Shown here: one piece after another, positions 9,617 to 21,831 of the stretch
How positions within the stretch are numbered: the stretch's first letter is position 1
How the letters are laid out: the number at the start of each line of letters is the position of its first letter
NCBI GenBank assembly: GCA_020746835.1
Contig: JAGPNK010000003.1
Location: 62,001 to 126,000, forward strand
Origin: Stachybotrys elegans
Lineage: Eukaryota > Ascomycota > Sordariomycetes > Hypocreales > Stachybotryaceae
Direction: 5' to 3'
DNA length: 64,000 nt
Notes under the pieces: model-generated
What the model saw: only the letters and a program-made list of their open reading frames with translations
What the model was told of the DNA's origin: nothing
Databases searched by the model: none
Made by a program: the position numbers and the translations under genes

Positions 9617-11862
9617 TTTGGCTGGAAAAGTGAGAAGAAGAATTGTGATGGTGGTTTTTTGAGTAGCGAATGTTTACACTCTGTGACTGATGAACAGACT
9701 GTGATGCTCAGAATCAAATTCGAGTAGGCTACGACGGCTGTTAAATAATTTCTCGAGGGACCTCTGCACCCCTATCCCTTTGACTGAACTCATCATGGAT
9801 TGCGTAAATGCAAACATGTGATTGGTCTTACAGTGACTTCCACTTGACCTTGAGCCGCCTGGTTTGGTATTGTTTCGTTACGTTGGCCTTACCTTGACCG
9901 TCGTATTCACATGTTACATGTGAATGAGGGGATTCGTAGCATGTCCAGCGCCTAAGTAAAGTCAAATAGCCACCCGACCACGCAACTATCACGAATTCTC
10001 GTCCCATTATGCACGCTGAGCTCCACGGATGAGCATCCCCTGTTCACCGACCGCCATAGAGGAAACCTAATTTTATCCTCCCCCGCGCTTGTGGACTGCT
10101 ACCACGAATGCACATTATTACCGGTCGAACCCAATATCTGCGGGGAACCTTGCAAGCCTTGAAATTTGGGTTGGCCCTACCAATTACTACGTCTTGACTA
10201 CTACTTTAGTCCAGCCCCTGAGAAGCTCACCGTGGTGCCATATTGACTTTCTCCGACCCAGACATCGCTTGCCACGCAGCATTTCGCTATTGAGAATCTC
10301 CCACACGGCACTCTCCATTGGGCTGTAACTATTCCAGTCTCAAAGCAATGGCGTTAGCAATTCTTTGTTCCCCTCACTCAGGATCGCTTAGATCGGTAAA
10401 ATCGGCTGTCAGTCCGAATTGACTTTCGGGATGCATGCATGCCTCAGATCGAAACGCGGGGTCGAACATAGACTTTTCCAAGTCTCAAGCCTCAGAGATG
10501 AGAGCTTATGGAGCTTTGACTGCCCTGACGAACCTCATTCGTCCCCGCCTATGGCATATAGCTTTCGGACAGGTCCACAGTATATGTCATAACGCATATG
10601 GTTTGTTAGATTCTACACGAGAGGCGATAGGCCATGCCTGTCAAGGAATTGATGAAAACAGACAATTATCCGTCACCCGGGTCGTTGACATCATGTTGCG
10701 CAGATTTTGACATACTGTAATGCGTAAGGAAACATCTCCCTTGAGTGGATGGGTAGTGCCATAAATAAGAACATTACGTAGGAGGCAATTTGCGGTTAAG
10801 CGTACCAAGGTAGCCCTGTTCCTCTGAAGTAACAATTCGCCATTTCATCCAGAACGAAAATTTTCCTAGCTGTCCGTAAGTGGATAGAATGAGACAGGAA
10901 TAACATTGCCGGCGGCGAGTGATAGTCCTCTTCAATCTCCCCATTATCACCCAGGCTTGGCAGGGCACACACCCTGGGGCTAGAACACTCGGCACCTCAA
11001 ATTGTTGTGTCCAGATCTTCAACTTCAATTTTTTAAAGTTTGCTAAAATACTAAAACTTGCGGGGATTCTGGCAGTGTAACATGATTGCCGAATAGGTGT
11101 CTGCGAGATTCTTGGTGCGAGGAAGATTACCTGGGAAGAAGCGGAATTCAGATAGGGGAAAAAAGTTCGAAAACACAGCTGGGAGAACTTGGTGGTGGTT
11201 TCTACGGTCGTTCTTTGAAAGAGAAGCAATAGGATCTCTCAGCTTTGGCTACAGAAATAGCGCTGGCACTTGGCAAGCCGTGGCCTCCTTGCAGTGAAGA
11301 ATCTCACATAATAAGATTCGAGACGCATGTACTCCTCAATAGTATGATGACAATCGGAGCTACTTCTCGTTGCGTACTAGGCTACCGTCGAAAGATTAGT
11401 CTGGCTGGTTATTTGCTGACCACCGACGTAGTTGATGGAGCCCTAGGGCCTAGAACTTACGGCACACATTGCGATCACGGAAATGCATGTTAGTCATTCT
11501 TATTACGTGAAGGGAGGAAATCCATACCGGTGGTTCTTCTAAGCTCTCTCCGGCGGGGTAGCTCTCACTACGCCCTCCCTCCAAAACCTTAATTCCGCCT
11601 CATAACGTCCTGGGAGGTGATAATTGTTTGCTTTCTTAGGTTCGGCGCTGCTTCGGTTCGCTATTGGAAATGGTTAGTGAACAATATTCTTAGAAGCCCA
11701 TAGCCATAATAGTCCCCCTCTCTAGATATGTGGAACTTCCGGACCCTGTGCCAATGGGATTGGAATCAGTGGATTTGAGGGGATTCCCACTGCGAAGACA
11801 GAGCATCAAATCGACAGATGGACAATTGGTAGAAGGCACTCCATGTATTGGCCTGCTTTCAG
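9617..11862. other. Long intergenic stretch, no gene recognised
   Basis: About 2.2 kb between the calpain-like gene promoter and the 3' end of the ankyrin-subtilase gene. Open frames (longest about 150 codons, minus strand 10774-11229) have no domain-like features and conflict with one another. No RNA gene or clear repeat was found. Confidence 0.5.
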
Positions 11863-14408
11863 TCAACCCGCCAATCTATCGGCTTCATACTGGGCTATAA
11901 TACCGAGCACCTGAAGAGGGCTCAGCTCCTGTTCATGCTCCCACATCAACTTTGGTGATAGAATCTTAATCCCGTTCCGATCACGGCACAACTTCTCCAG
12001 TAGCCTTCCCATGCCCCTTGTGCTTCGTAATCTTCTTTCAGTAGAACGTTTTAGGTACTGCCGCTTAGTATTTTGCGACCAAACATTCGTCTGGTTGAGG
12101 AAAGCTAGTATCATTGACACCATTCCCACAGCGATTGGCGTTGAGACGGAAGTGCCACTCATCATGCGGAAACCTCCACCGAGTTTGGTTGGCCAATGGC
12201 TGTAGATATTCTCGCCGTAGGTCATGAATATTGGTAGATCGTTTGGAGGTGTGGGGGCAAAGCGGGAGGGATGGTCGAATTCGTCACCAGACGTGATACA
12301 GATGGCCAGATCCCGGTCTCGCGCTGGCCATGCGATGGCGTTGGAGTTTCCGTGGTTAGCAGCGGCAGCGATGACAATTATTTCCCGATGGTTGGCTTCT
12401 TCTAGCAATGTGGTAAGCTCGTAAGAACTCTCACGAGCGAACCCGAGGGATAAATTGACAATATCAACATCTTGCTCCATAGCCCACTCCAATGCCTAGG
12501 AAATACATGTAAGCGTGTGCTCTTGCAGAGGACATGGAAGTTCAAATACCCAACCTTTTGGATGGGTCGAAGCTCGCCACTGCGTCGTTTTGAGTCGCCA
12601 GCTTCATCATCTCTGGTGTGAGACTGGGTGCTGACTCTAGCAATGTATAGCTCGGCGCGTGGGGCGATTGTCAATATAAGGCCAGCAATGTGCGTCCCGT
12701 GGCCATCAGAGTCAGTTACATCGTCCTCGGGCCCTCCGGTGAATGATTTCCACGCCTTGATCCGGTCCCGTTGGGGAATCTCCTGAATCTGCTGTGCTGC
12801 CTTCTTACCATCCTTCGACCTCCGCTCAGGTGGCTTGGAGAAATCAGGATGTTCAAGATCAATTCCCGTATCAAGAATAGCTATCTTGACAGGCCCGGGC
12901 CAATCCCGCCGCGGAAGAGGGTTGTCATCATCTGGAGTCCAATGAATCTTGCGATACCAGGTTTGTTCAAGCGTCTTCAAGAAACTTTGGAACTTCTTGG
13001 AGCTATATTCTTTGTCAGTACACTTCTATTTATTTCCGATAGGGTCCGATTGGTGCTAAAACGTACTTCTCTGGCTTTGGAACCGAAGTTTCAGCTATAA
13101 TTCCGTCGCTGAGGGCGTAGAATTCGCCTATTCAAGTTAGTTCCAAGCGGTGCCGAGGTCTTTTGGGAATGATCACTGACTCTCCACCTCAATATTGGCG
13201 CCAGGTGCGGGAGATGGTGTTCTCATGTTTCGAGTTCGATCAGGGGGCACAAGCCCACCTTTATCCGCTTCATCGCTGGTGTTTACTACAGCAGATGGAG
13301 CGACGTGGCGATACTCGAGTAGTGTGGATATCTGGTGACCCGCGTGTGCTGCAATCTGCAACGAGTTGTATCCGTCACCATTCTTTGCCGAGCGGCTTGC
13401 ATTGCGTTCAAGAAGAATGTTGATGGTGCTTTTGTATCCTCTTTCGGAGGCCAGCATCAATGGTGTCCAACCTGTTTTGGTGACAGGATCTATTTTAGCC
13501 CCGTGCTGAAGGAGGACTGAGATGGAATTATCAAGTCCGTATCTAGCTGCCATATGAAGAGGGCGCCACCCTCGTGCGTTCGTTGCCTCGACTGCGTAAG
13601 GGTCGATATGCAAAAGGTAAGCCACACTCCTCGCCATGTTTCGTTCAGTTGCCCAGTGTATCGCAGCTGCAATATCTCGGTGCTTATCTAAATTCGGAAA
13701 CTTAGACCTGACGGATTCAATGTCGCCCTTTCCAGCCCCGCACGAGAGGGAATGTTCTAGCTCCTTTCTCGAACGGTCTGGGAGACTTTTTAGAAGATCA
13801 TTTGGTTTCGTTCTCTTTTGATTGCGTGTTGTGGCTGAGGCTCCATGAAAACGGAGTAATGCAGCAGGGGATGTACATTGCGCGTGAATAGCAAAATGCA
13901 GAGGCGTGTTCCCATCTGTTGTGACAGCCTTGATGTCGGCTCCATTCCAGATGAGTTTAAGGAGGCACAATGGCGATTCGAGTTGCGCAGCGAAATGCAG
14001 CGGCGTGCACTGGTTCGTTTTTATGTTTGTTTGTGCGTTGACCTTTGCGCCATGACGGAGGAGAATGTCAACAATAGCCGCCTGGCCTGACTCGGCTGCG
14101 AAATGTAGAGGTGTATAATGGTTCCAACTCAATCCGTTGACGTCGGCGCCCTTTTCCAGCAGTTTTGTAACGATTTTGGGTAACCCGAGTGTGGTGGCAT
14201 TGTGTAGAGGCAAGCGATTTCTGACGGACCCTACTTTGGCCTTTGCCTCGAGACAATCATCCGGAAAGAGTGCAAGTATTTCATCTACAATCTCAACATT
14301 CCCATCGAGGATGGCGAAGTGGATGGCGTCTCCTCTGTCTGCTTGATTTGCTTCCGGATTCAGCTTATGGTCCTTGAGGAACTTGGCATAGACTTCAGGA
14401 TGTTTCAT
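11863..14408 (-). CDS. Ankyrin-repeat / subtilisin-like (S8) protease fusion
   Basis: Four exons in transcription order: 14408-13181, 13127-13067, 13002-12555, 12495-11863, giving 789 aa. Exon 1 encodes roughly eight ankyrin repeats (TPLHFAAESGQAAIVDILL, RPLHMAARYGLDNSISVLL, TPLMLASERGYKSTINILL). A 61-nt exon carries EFYALSDGIIAETSVP and joins in phase to a complete S8 domain. The catalytic triad is Asp474 (ILDTGID), His531 (DGHGTH) and Ser695 (SGTSVSTP), with Asn626 (AAANHGN) as oxyanion residue. There is no signal peptide, so it should act inside the cell. Intron 3 has an unusual GTTGGG donor and intron 1 GTCAGT, both forced by phase. The frame is open upstream of the first ATG to about 14534, so an extra 5' exon is possible. 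It is divergent from a gasdermin-like gene, which suggests it cleaves and activates that protein. Confidence 0.85.
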
Positions 14409-14760
14409 CTTCTCATCCAGCTCTCGTGGGCCTCTGGTTTGGCTCCTTGGGCGTTGTTTGTGCTGTTTTGCGAACGTGACCAACCACAGAAAAGAAGAGA
14501 AAAGAATTTTGCTGATTGAGGAGAAGCCTCTCACAAAAGAGGTTGGACAGTGGGGTGTCAGCGGGATTGCCTAGCACATGAGCCGCTTCATGGAGGTAGC
14601 GTAAGCCTGGCCTTGCTTACGGGAGACAAAAAACCCCGCAAGTATAAGGCTGTTCACCATCGCGCACTGCCTCACCGGCTCCAAAGGTATTAGCCCAATC
14701 ACATGTTCAGTCAACTTGTGAATAGAGCCGCCTTGACTCTCCAATCACAACCGCATCATC
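14409..14760. promoter_or_regulatory. Bidirectional promoter of the protease / gasdermin-like pair
   Basis: The 352 bases between the two divergent start codons must hold both promoters. TATAAGG begins at 14643, 118 bases before the gasdermin-like ATG. The part next to the ankyrin gene stays open in its frame to about 14534 and may be 5' coding sequence. Confidence 0.45.
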
Positions 14761-15588
14761 ATGCCATTCGGTAACAAAGACAAGAAATATTGGATTATCC
14801 CTCAAGAATCCCTCGCCCCTGAGCATCTGGGTCTTGGCAGCATCCTAAAGCGTCCCAATGATCCGATTGACATTCTGAATCGAGGGGCCATTGAGCCTCT
14901 CAGCGAATCGGAAATCATTAGAGAAAGGGAACAGGTCACTAAAAGCCTCGACAATGCTGTAAGCTCTGGCTTCGGCTCAAAGCTCGGGGCTTCATCTGTC
15001 CTCGCCGCCGTGGTTGGCGCTTCACCATCTTTGGAGGGTAGCTGGAAGAATGCCACTTCCGTTTCGTTTCAAGCTACCGGAGTCAGGGCGCAGCACTTTG
15101 TCCCAGAGGCTGACTACGTCAATCGAGCACTGCGAACAAAGCGAGTCGACTTATTTGTACGCCGATCATTCTTCACGGCCCCAGTCTACATGGTTGTCGG
15201 TATCGCGATTGCCCAGACTCTGAAACGAGAGTCGGCAATAAGCAGCGAAAGAGGAGCTGGCGCAGGTGTCGGACTTGGGCCACCTGGGACAGGAGTCGAA
15301 GTCAGTGCGGAGTTCTCGGCAAACAATGAATCCAAGTCGAGTAACACTGATAGTGTCGAGAATGAAGTGATTCTTGCATACCGTGTTCGACGCTTCAGGT
15401 ACTCCAAGCGTAAGGACGAGTTTGTAAAGAGAGACGAAGATGAAACAAAGCCTGCGCACTATACGCTGGGCGAAGACGAGGATGAGGATGAAGAAGAAGG
15501 CCAGATTCCCGTCTTTTCCTTTTTCGAAGAAGACGACATTGCTGCACAGGACATTGGGATGGAAGGTTTTGTCGACTCAAGTCAATAG
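14761..15588 (+). CDS. Gasdermin-like pore-forming protein (candidate)
   Basis: A single exon of 275 aa without signal peptide. The N-terminus has KYWIIPQESL, and the middle has RSFFTAPVYMVVGIAIAQTL, followed by a Gly-rich stretch (GAGAGVGLGPPG) and ENEVILAYRVRRFRYSKR. Alternating hydrophobic strands and the LAYRVRR block resemble the beta-strand core of fungal gasdermin-like proteins such as HET-Q1 and RCD-1 (recall, not an alignment). After about residue 235 comes a very acidic tail (DEDEDEEEG) ending in GMEGFVDSSQ. In HET-Q1 a short C-terminal piece is removed by the adjacent subtilisin-like protease HET-Q2 to trigger membrane pores and cell death. Here the divergent neighbour also carries an S8 protease domain. 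Length suits the family (about 250-290 aa). Family assignment is probable, not proven. Confidence 0.7.
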   Translation: MPFGNKDKKYWIIPQESLAPEHLGLGSILKRPNDPIDILNRGAIEPLSESEIIREREQVTKSLDNAVSSGFGSKLGASSVLAAVVGASPSLEGSWKNATSVSFQATGVRAQHFVPEADYVNRALRTKRVDLFVRRSFFTAPVYMVVGIAIAQTLKRESAISSERGAGAGVGLGPPGTGVEVSAEFSANNESKSSNTDSVENEVILAYRVRRFRYSKRKDEFVKRDEDETKPAHYTLGEDEDEDEEEGQIPVFSFFEEDDIAAQDIGMEGFVDSSQ

Positions 15589-16147
15589 CTCTCAACGTCT
15601 AATTAACGGCTATTGCTGTTGTATGGGTGCTGGTGTGTATGGGCAGCAAAGGACAGCTCCAGACTTTGACTTTCGTATTCCGACCCAATCCTAGACCCCC
15701 ACCGCCCCTAAATGCTCATCGTGACTTCATGGCATGGTACGCTTCTCTGTGTTTCTGTGCCAAGATGATTGGTGGGGATATCTACGACCTTTGCCATGAG
15801 ACGACAAGTTGGTTCCTTGGCTTTATCCTTGAGCTGAGAAGCGTGAATCAGGAAACTCATATAGAACCAATCACTGCCTCTCGCTTATTGTTTAACAACT
15901 ACCGAGGTGGAGAAGAACTCATTGACCTGCCTGAAATTGATATGGAGCTTGCTTATTATGCTATATGGACCACCTCGTATTGCTGTTGAGCTATATCCAC
16001 ATTCAAGCAGGGTGAGCCCCCTTGCGAATCTCAATAACGAAACTTCATAAGATGCACCTTTTTCTGGCCAATTCCACGAGACCCCTTTGAGGAGTTCCAG
16101 GCCGGTTCCGTTTGGAGGCTTTCATTTTGTGCAGCAGATTCTCAAGG
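15589..16147. other. Intergenic, no gene recognised
   Basis: Contains the 3' end of the gasdermin-like gene and the promoter of the secreted subtilase. A plus-strand open frame at 15627-15989 has no family features. Confidence 0.5.
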
Positions 16148-19026
16148 ATGCATCCATTGCGCAGTCTCTTCCTTCTTTCGTTGGGCCTATTCCATGGCGT
16201 TTCGGCATTTGGCCGACGCCAGGATGGCTCAACTACAGAAACCACTGACGCAGGAAGCAATACATTCATCCTTGAGCTTCCCAAAGGCTCCGACATGGAA
16301 GCTGCCAAACGCAGGCTGAATGACCAACCTGGCACAGTGGTCCTCAAAACATTTGAGTCGGACATTTTCACTGGCCTTAGCGTCGAGTCGAAGGACAGCA
16401 ACCTTGAAATGCTCCAGGAGCTAGCAGAAGCAGTCAAATCATGGTCCACAAAGATGGTTCCCAGCCCTGCACCTCGACGAGGACGAACTTTCATCAATGA
16501 AGCTGCAGCATCAAACTATTCTGTCCACCAGTATACCGGAGTCGAAAAGGTGCACGAGAGCGGTCTATCGGGCAAAGGTGTCGTCATCGCCGTTGTCGAT
16601 ACCGGCATTGACTACACGCATCCGGCCCTCGGCGCTGGGTTTGGGCCTGACTACAAGATCGCAGGTGGATACGACCTTGTGGGCGATGGCGAGTTTCCGT
16701 TGACTCCGAGGGATCCAGACGAGGATCCCATGGATCAAAACGGACACGGCACGCATGTTGCAGGAATTATTGCTGGAAAGACTGAGGCTTTCACCGGAGT
16801 GGCGCCAGAGGCAACGCTGAGGGCTTACAAGGTCTTTGGCAGAGGCGACCAGGGAACCACCGAGGACGTCTTGATCGAAGCCTTCATCATGGCTTATAAT
16901 GACGGGGCCGACATTATTACTGCTAGCATCGGTGGTCCTGATGGCTGGGCTGACGGCGCATGGGCTACTGTGGCTTCACGCATGGTTGACATTGGTGTGG
17001 TTGTCACTATTGCCGCCTCCAACATTGGCATAGCCGGCCCTTTCTTCGGCTCTTCTGGAAGCTCTGGCAAGAACGTTCTCGCCGTGGCCTCGACAGATGC
17101 ATCTGAGTTCGCTGCAGACCCATTCATTGCCAACTTTACCCTGGACGGCATCACCAACTTGACTACGCTGGCATACGCTCCAAACAACCCTTGGACGATC
17201 AAGGACTATCCAATTGTGCCAACCTCTTTGAATGCATCTATCACCGATGATGCTTGTCGGCCTCTGCCTAGCTCGTTCCCGCCCCTCAATGGAACAGTGG
17301 CTCTGGTTCGCCGAGGAGGATGCGACTTTTCTGTCAAGCAAGCAAATGTCAGAGCCGCGGGCGGAGAGTACGTGCTCTTCTATAACACCGAGAATGGCTA
17401 CTGGATACCACCTTACTCACCTCAACCAACCCCGGAGGTGGCCATGGCTGAAGCGGACGCAGGAGAGGCCATCGTGAACTTTATTGCAGCTGGCGGGACT
17501 GTGACGGTGGATTTCTCTCAAAACCTCTCGTACAAAGTCGGAGCGTATAACTCTGCCGGTGGAATTCCAAGCAGCTATACATCATGGGGACCTCTCTTCG
17601 ACCTCCAAATCAAGCCCGATATCGCGGCCCCTGGCGCCGATATCTACAGTACTTATCTTGACGGGTCTTGGATGGTCTTGAGCGGCACATCAATGGCCAC
17701 GCCCTACATTGCCGGGATTGCTGCCCTTTACATTGAGCGCCATGGCGGACGCAATGTTCATGGCACTGACTTCGCAAAAGGCTTTTTCGATCGCGTTGTC
17801 TCCAGCGGTGCGGCCGTGCCTTGGTCGACTACAAGCCCGGCCAGTACAGGGCAACCTAACCAAGACTATGGCTATTACGCTCCGGTAGCTCAGGTCGGAA
17901 CGGGCTTGGTGGATGCATCCAAGATTGTGGCCTACACAACCAGCCTCGACTTTGAGCCGTTTGCCTTGAACGATACGGCAAACTTTGCGCCCAATCACGA
18001 ATTGTCCATCACCAACAACGGTGAGCAGACTGTTGAGTACACGTTCACCCTGCAGCCTGCGGGAGGCTTCGAGACATTCCAGCCTCGCAACCAGTTTGGT
18101 GCCCGCAATGCCATGCTTCGTAGCTTGAGTGATCTCGGAACCCCTATCAACCTTGTTCCAATAATTGATCTGCCAGCACCAGTCATAGTTCAACCTGGTG
18201 AGACAAAGCTTATCAGCTTCACGTTTGCGCCTCCGAGCCCATCGAGTTACAATGTCACGCAGATGCCAGTGTACAGCGGAAAGATCCTCGTAACTGGTGA
18301 CAATGGTGAAGCATTGTCGGTTCCTTATCTTGGGGTGGCGTTCAGTCTTGGTGAAGCCTTCAACCCAGTGTTCAGGAGAAACAGTCCCGAGTTCTCGCTA
18401 CGCAATCCTACGAATAAGTAAGTGCTTTTCCTATGCTCGAGAAATACCTCCTTGCTGATCCAGGCTGATAACTTCAGCTTCACCTTTGATCTGAGCATGG
18501 AAAATCGAGGCTATCCCGTTATATACGTCAGCCTAGAGTACGGTGTCGCAGAGCTCCGATGGGATGTAAGTCCACATTTGTCATGCTCTCTCCCCAATGG
18601 TTACTGAGCTTCATCTCTAGATTTTTGAGGCCAACTGGACGGAAAGCCAATGGACATACCCACCCGTGATTGGCGAGAATGGATATATTGGTTCAGCAAC
18701 GTCCTACGCAGCCCCGCGCTCGGGAACCTTCTTCGATCCTAACACCATGGACGAGAATGACACCTTTCCTTTCCCAGTCACCAGTCTTACGAGATCCTAT
18801 CCTTTTGTCACCAACTACTACGAGTTCTGGTGGCTCGGCGGTCTTGCTAATGGCACCAAGCTCCCATCTGGGAGGTATAGGTATGGGCGCTTATGCCTAC
18901 TTATCTGTTTATTTACTAACATTTTATAGCATGCGAGTTGCGGCTTTGCGTCCTTTCACGGACCCCAACAACTCGACAAGCTGGAATGTCTGGCAGCTCC
19001 CTGAAACATTGGTAACCAGGACTTAG
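16148..19026 (+). CDS. Secreted subtilisin-like protease with PA insert (minor extracellular protease Vpr type)
   Basis: Four exons (16148-18417, 18478-18565, 18621-18880, 18930-19026) encode 904 aa. The signal peptide is MHPLRSLFLLSLGLFHGVSA, followed by an I9-type propeptide (NTFILELPKGSD, TFESDIFTGLSVE). The S8 triad is Asp151 (VVDTGID), His200 (NGHGTH) and Ser515 (SGTSMATP). A PA-type insert (GTVALVRRGGCDFSVKQANV) lies between His and Ser at about 370-460. After the catalytic domain comes an Fn3/DUF1034-like region beginning LDFEPFALNDTANF and ending with FVTNYYEFWWLGGLANG. Introns are small with GTAAGT, GTAAGT and GTATGG donors and a TACTAAC branch site in the last. Its role is extracellular protein degradation. 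Proximity to the gasdermin-like gene may be chance, since this protease is secreted. Confidence 0.93.
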
Positions 19027-19385
19027 GGAGACTAAAGCGCCCTGGATTGATAGGATTCTTAGCCAATAACCGCGCGCAGACAACATCATCGCTATGTCCA
19101 TATATGTTTGGGCTGAATGTAAAAACTAGAAGTGATGGTGTGCAGACAAGAATATTGCCAATGACAGCAAAAGGCACAAGTGATGTATTTCCAGTTTGAG
19201 TATGGGCCCTTTGTAAGATTGAAAGGAGGTTTGAGAAGACTGTAAAGTGTTCAGAACATCGCGGCTTGTGAATGGAGGAAGAAAATATGTGAATAACTAA
19301 ACCCTATTATGCTGAAACATACATGGCATACAAAAACTTTCTTCATCTTGTTCACGGAAAGGACACCCCCAGACAGTTGTTCTCA
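19027..19385. other. Convergent intergenic spacer
   Basis: 3' ends of the subtilase and SDR genes. Nothing else seen. Confidence 0.5.
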
Positions 19386-20427
19386 TTAAACGCCAATGCT
19401 GCCTCCAGTGGCAGCGAAAATCTCCCCACTGGTATATGACTGAACTGGATCTGCCAATGAAACGTATAAGGGAGCAAGTTCGGCGGGTTGTGCCAGACGC
19501 TGGAAAGGGAATGTGGCCGCGAACTGCTCTACCAATCCGGGAACTGCACCTGCTGCCGCAGCTAGCGGGGTGTAGGTGAAGCCGGGAGCGACGCCATTGA
19601 CTCGGATTCCTCTGCTCGCAAGCTGCTGGGCCAGCCCACGGACCATGTAAGTAACCGCCCCTTTGCTAGCGCCATACTCGACACCGAATCCATGGGGGTC
19701 GGTAACCACCCCTGAAGCCGTGAAGATAATTGAGCCGCCCCGTGGCATTACTTGGATGGCAGCTCGAACGAGGAAGTAGGGTGCATACACGTTTGTTTCG
19801 AAGCATGCTTTGAGATCTGCGGTTGAAAAGCTTGGTGGGCTATTAGGATCGAGGAGTGGGAACATTCTGCGATTTATTAGATAGTGTTCCGTTTCAAGAT
19901 TGGGGGGCAAAACTCAGGCCTACCCAGCATTGTTAACCAAGATATCGAGACCGCCCATGCGATGGGCAGCCCAGTTGACTAGGGTGTCACAAAAACGCTC
20001 GTTGCGCAGGTCGCCAGGTATACGCTCAACTGACAGACCCTCCTTTGCCAGGAAACGGGAAAAATCGTCAACGTCAGGTTCCTCTGCTGGCAAGTAATTG
20101 ATGGCAACCGTTGCGCCTTCGCGAAGAAAGGCAAGAACTACTGCTCTTCCAATTCCCGAATCACCCCCAGTGACTAGAGCTTTGAGGCCTTGGAGGCGTC
20201 CGCGCCCTTTGTATGTCTTTTCACCGCTGTCAGGGGGATTCTCAAAGTCTCTCTGAAGCTGTGGGAAGGCTGGCGGGGGAAATGTGATCTCAAAGTCCTT
20301 GTATCGGTTGATCGGGTCAATGAGTTTGACATTAGGATAGTCTGCCCCGTTGGGTTAGATTCGGGGACTTCCAAGTCATCTTTACTGGGAGGTGAGTAAA
20401 CTTACCCTTTCCGTTGTTGGAATTCAT
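19386..20427 (-). CDS. Short-chain dehydrogenase/reductase (SDR), extended N-terminus
   Basis: Three exons in transcription order: 20427-20406 (22 nt), 20341-19924, 19866-19386, giving 306 aa. After an N-terminal extension (DYPNVKLIDPINRYKDFEI) comes the Rossmann motif TGGDSGIGRA (TGxxxGxG), then NNAG. The active site is Ser (FTASGV), Tyr and Lys (EYGASKGA). IRVNGVAPGFTYTPLA follows. The pattern matches the fungal and bacterial SDR group related to general-stress oxidoreductases such as YghA and YdaD. The substrate is unknown; NADP(H) use is inferred. The first exon has only seven codons and was placed because GTAAGT and CAG sites join it in phase to the conserved N-terminal extension. Confidence 0.9.
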
Positions 20428-21811
20428 TGTGATATGTTGAGTCTTTGTTTTGATAGAGAGTTTGTTGTAGTGACTTTGAGTTCCTCGACCGCTGTGAAGC
20501 AATGATTCAAAAAGCAGCTTTGTCGTGAAGAAAGCCTGCTTAATATAGGTGTTTGACAATTCCAGCGGCATGGTTCCTATACCTAAGAATAGAACAGCGG
20601 CGCAGGCAAAATTGCAGTCGCCACCAACGAACCTGTAAAAGGTCTACCAACAGTAAGCATGACCCTTCACTATATCAGCTGGACTGGTCATTTTCACCAT
20701 CTATTAATGGGCTCAGGGATTTCGCGTCTTCTAAGCTGACGGATTGATTCGTTGGTAGCGGTTCTCATGGTTGAAAGAAGCAAGGAGTGAGGCACAGACC
20801 CATGAACATTGACAGACCGCAGCACTCGGACATAGCCAGATAGAGCCGAGTGGATGCAGTTGTGGAGGAATTAATTTGTCTATTCTTCGTCGTTGCTTCA
20901 CGGATCGTAGCCTCATCTGATGTGAAATGTAATGACAATGTACTGCTTTAGTATGCCGCTTTTCATTGTGGTGTAGAGATTGATTGGATTCCTATATACA
21001 ACGAAAGATCCAGGGGTATCTTTGTCTTTCATTTTCTGTCTCCTTTACCATTGTTTCCTTTGATTTGCTGTCTGTTAGTGATGTCGGAAATTCCACCCCC
21101 CGCCCCCCCGGTTAAATCGTCATTTGTCGTAACTCACTTTCTTCTATAGGGATCGGGACACAGATAGGCAAAGTAATAGAGCTTGCGCATAAAATACATA
21201 TGGCTATATAAGAAAAGGATAGAAAGCCAAGTACGCTGCTCAACTTTCCACAATAAATTCCTCACTCAGAGGGAGTGGTGTAGGGTAGAGGGGTTGACAG
21301 TTGGCTGTTATCAAATCCATGTTGCAACATCATTGGCGATTTTTGTTGGAGCAACAAACATGATCATAAAGTCATACTGACTCAGTTTGTGCTGAATTTT
21401 CAATTGATGACCAACTGAGCGCCATGCTGCCAACACCGCCACTGGGAGAAACCGGAACAGGTGATCGTCTTACCTCAGGCGCCAAGCAAGGGCCAAGCTC
21501 TGGGCATGGTCCACGGAGATGGTGATGGTACGAGGGCCGGCTGTGACCAAAAGAGGGGTAAAGGTGCGCCAGGACAGATAAGCTGACCCTTCTCGTGGGT
21601 GTCAGCAGTGAGCCAAAGACAGACTCTGTGCTATCAAGCAGTATCTGTGCGGTCTTTTACACAATGGCAAGAGGCCGGGCTTAGGAGTTTAAATTTATTT
21701 TCCTGTTCTTGACCTGGCTCTGCAAATCGAGCAGCACCCCCCTTGTTTTCACTCACCAACAAGATGCAGGGGTGAGTCCAGCGCAGTTGGCTCGCCACCT
21801 TGTTCTTACCT

Positions 21812-21831
21812 CATGATAAGCCATGATAAGC
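21812..21831 (+). promoter_or_regulatory. Tandem GATA boxes (two 10-bp repeats)
   Basis: CATGATAAGC occurs twice head to tail, followed by CATG. Each copy holds GATAAG, the core recognised by AreA-type GATA factors in nitrogen regulation. It is about 1.5 kb from the nearest start codon, so a regulatory role is only possible. Confidence 0.3.

Noticed and set aside
8012..9727. 571-codon open frame on the plus strand
   Set aside because: It lies opposite the calpain-like gene in a Val/Gly/Leu-rich shadow frame and has no domain; it arises from codon bias of the real gene.
14409..14534. Extension of the ankyrin-subtilase start to 14534
   Set aside because: The frame is open but begins with GTG, not ATG; the first ATG is at 14406-14408. 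A missing upstream exon remains possible.
15627..15989. 120-codon plus-strand frame
   Set aside because: No family resemblance and located in the spacer between two well-supported genes.
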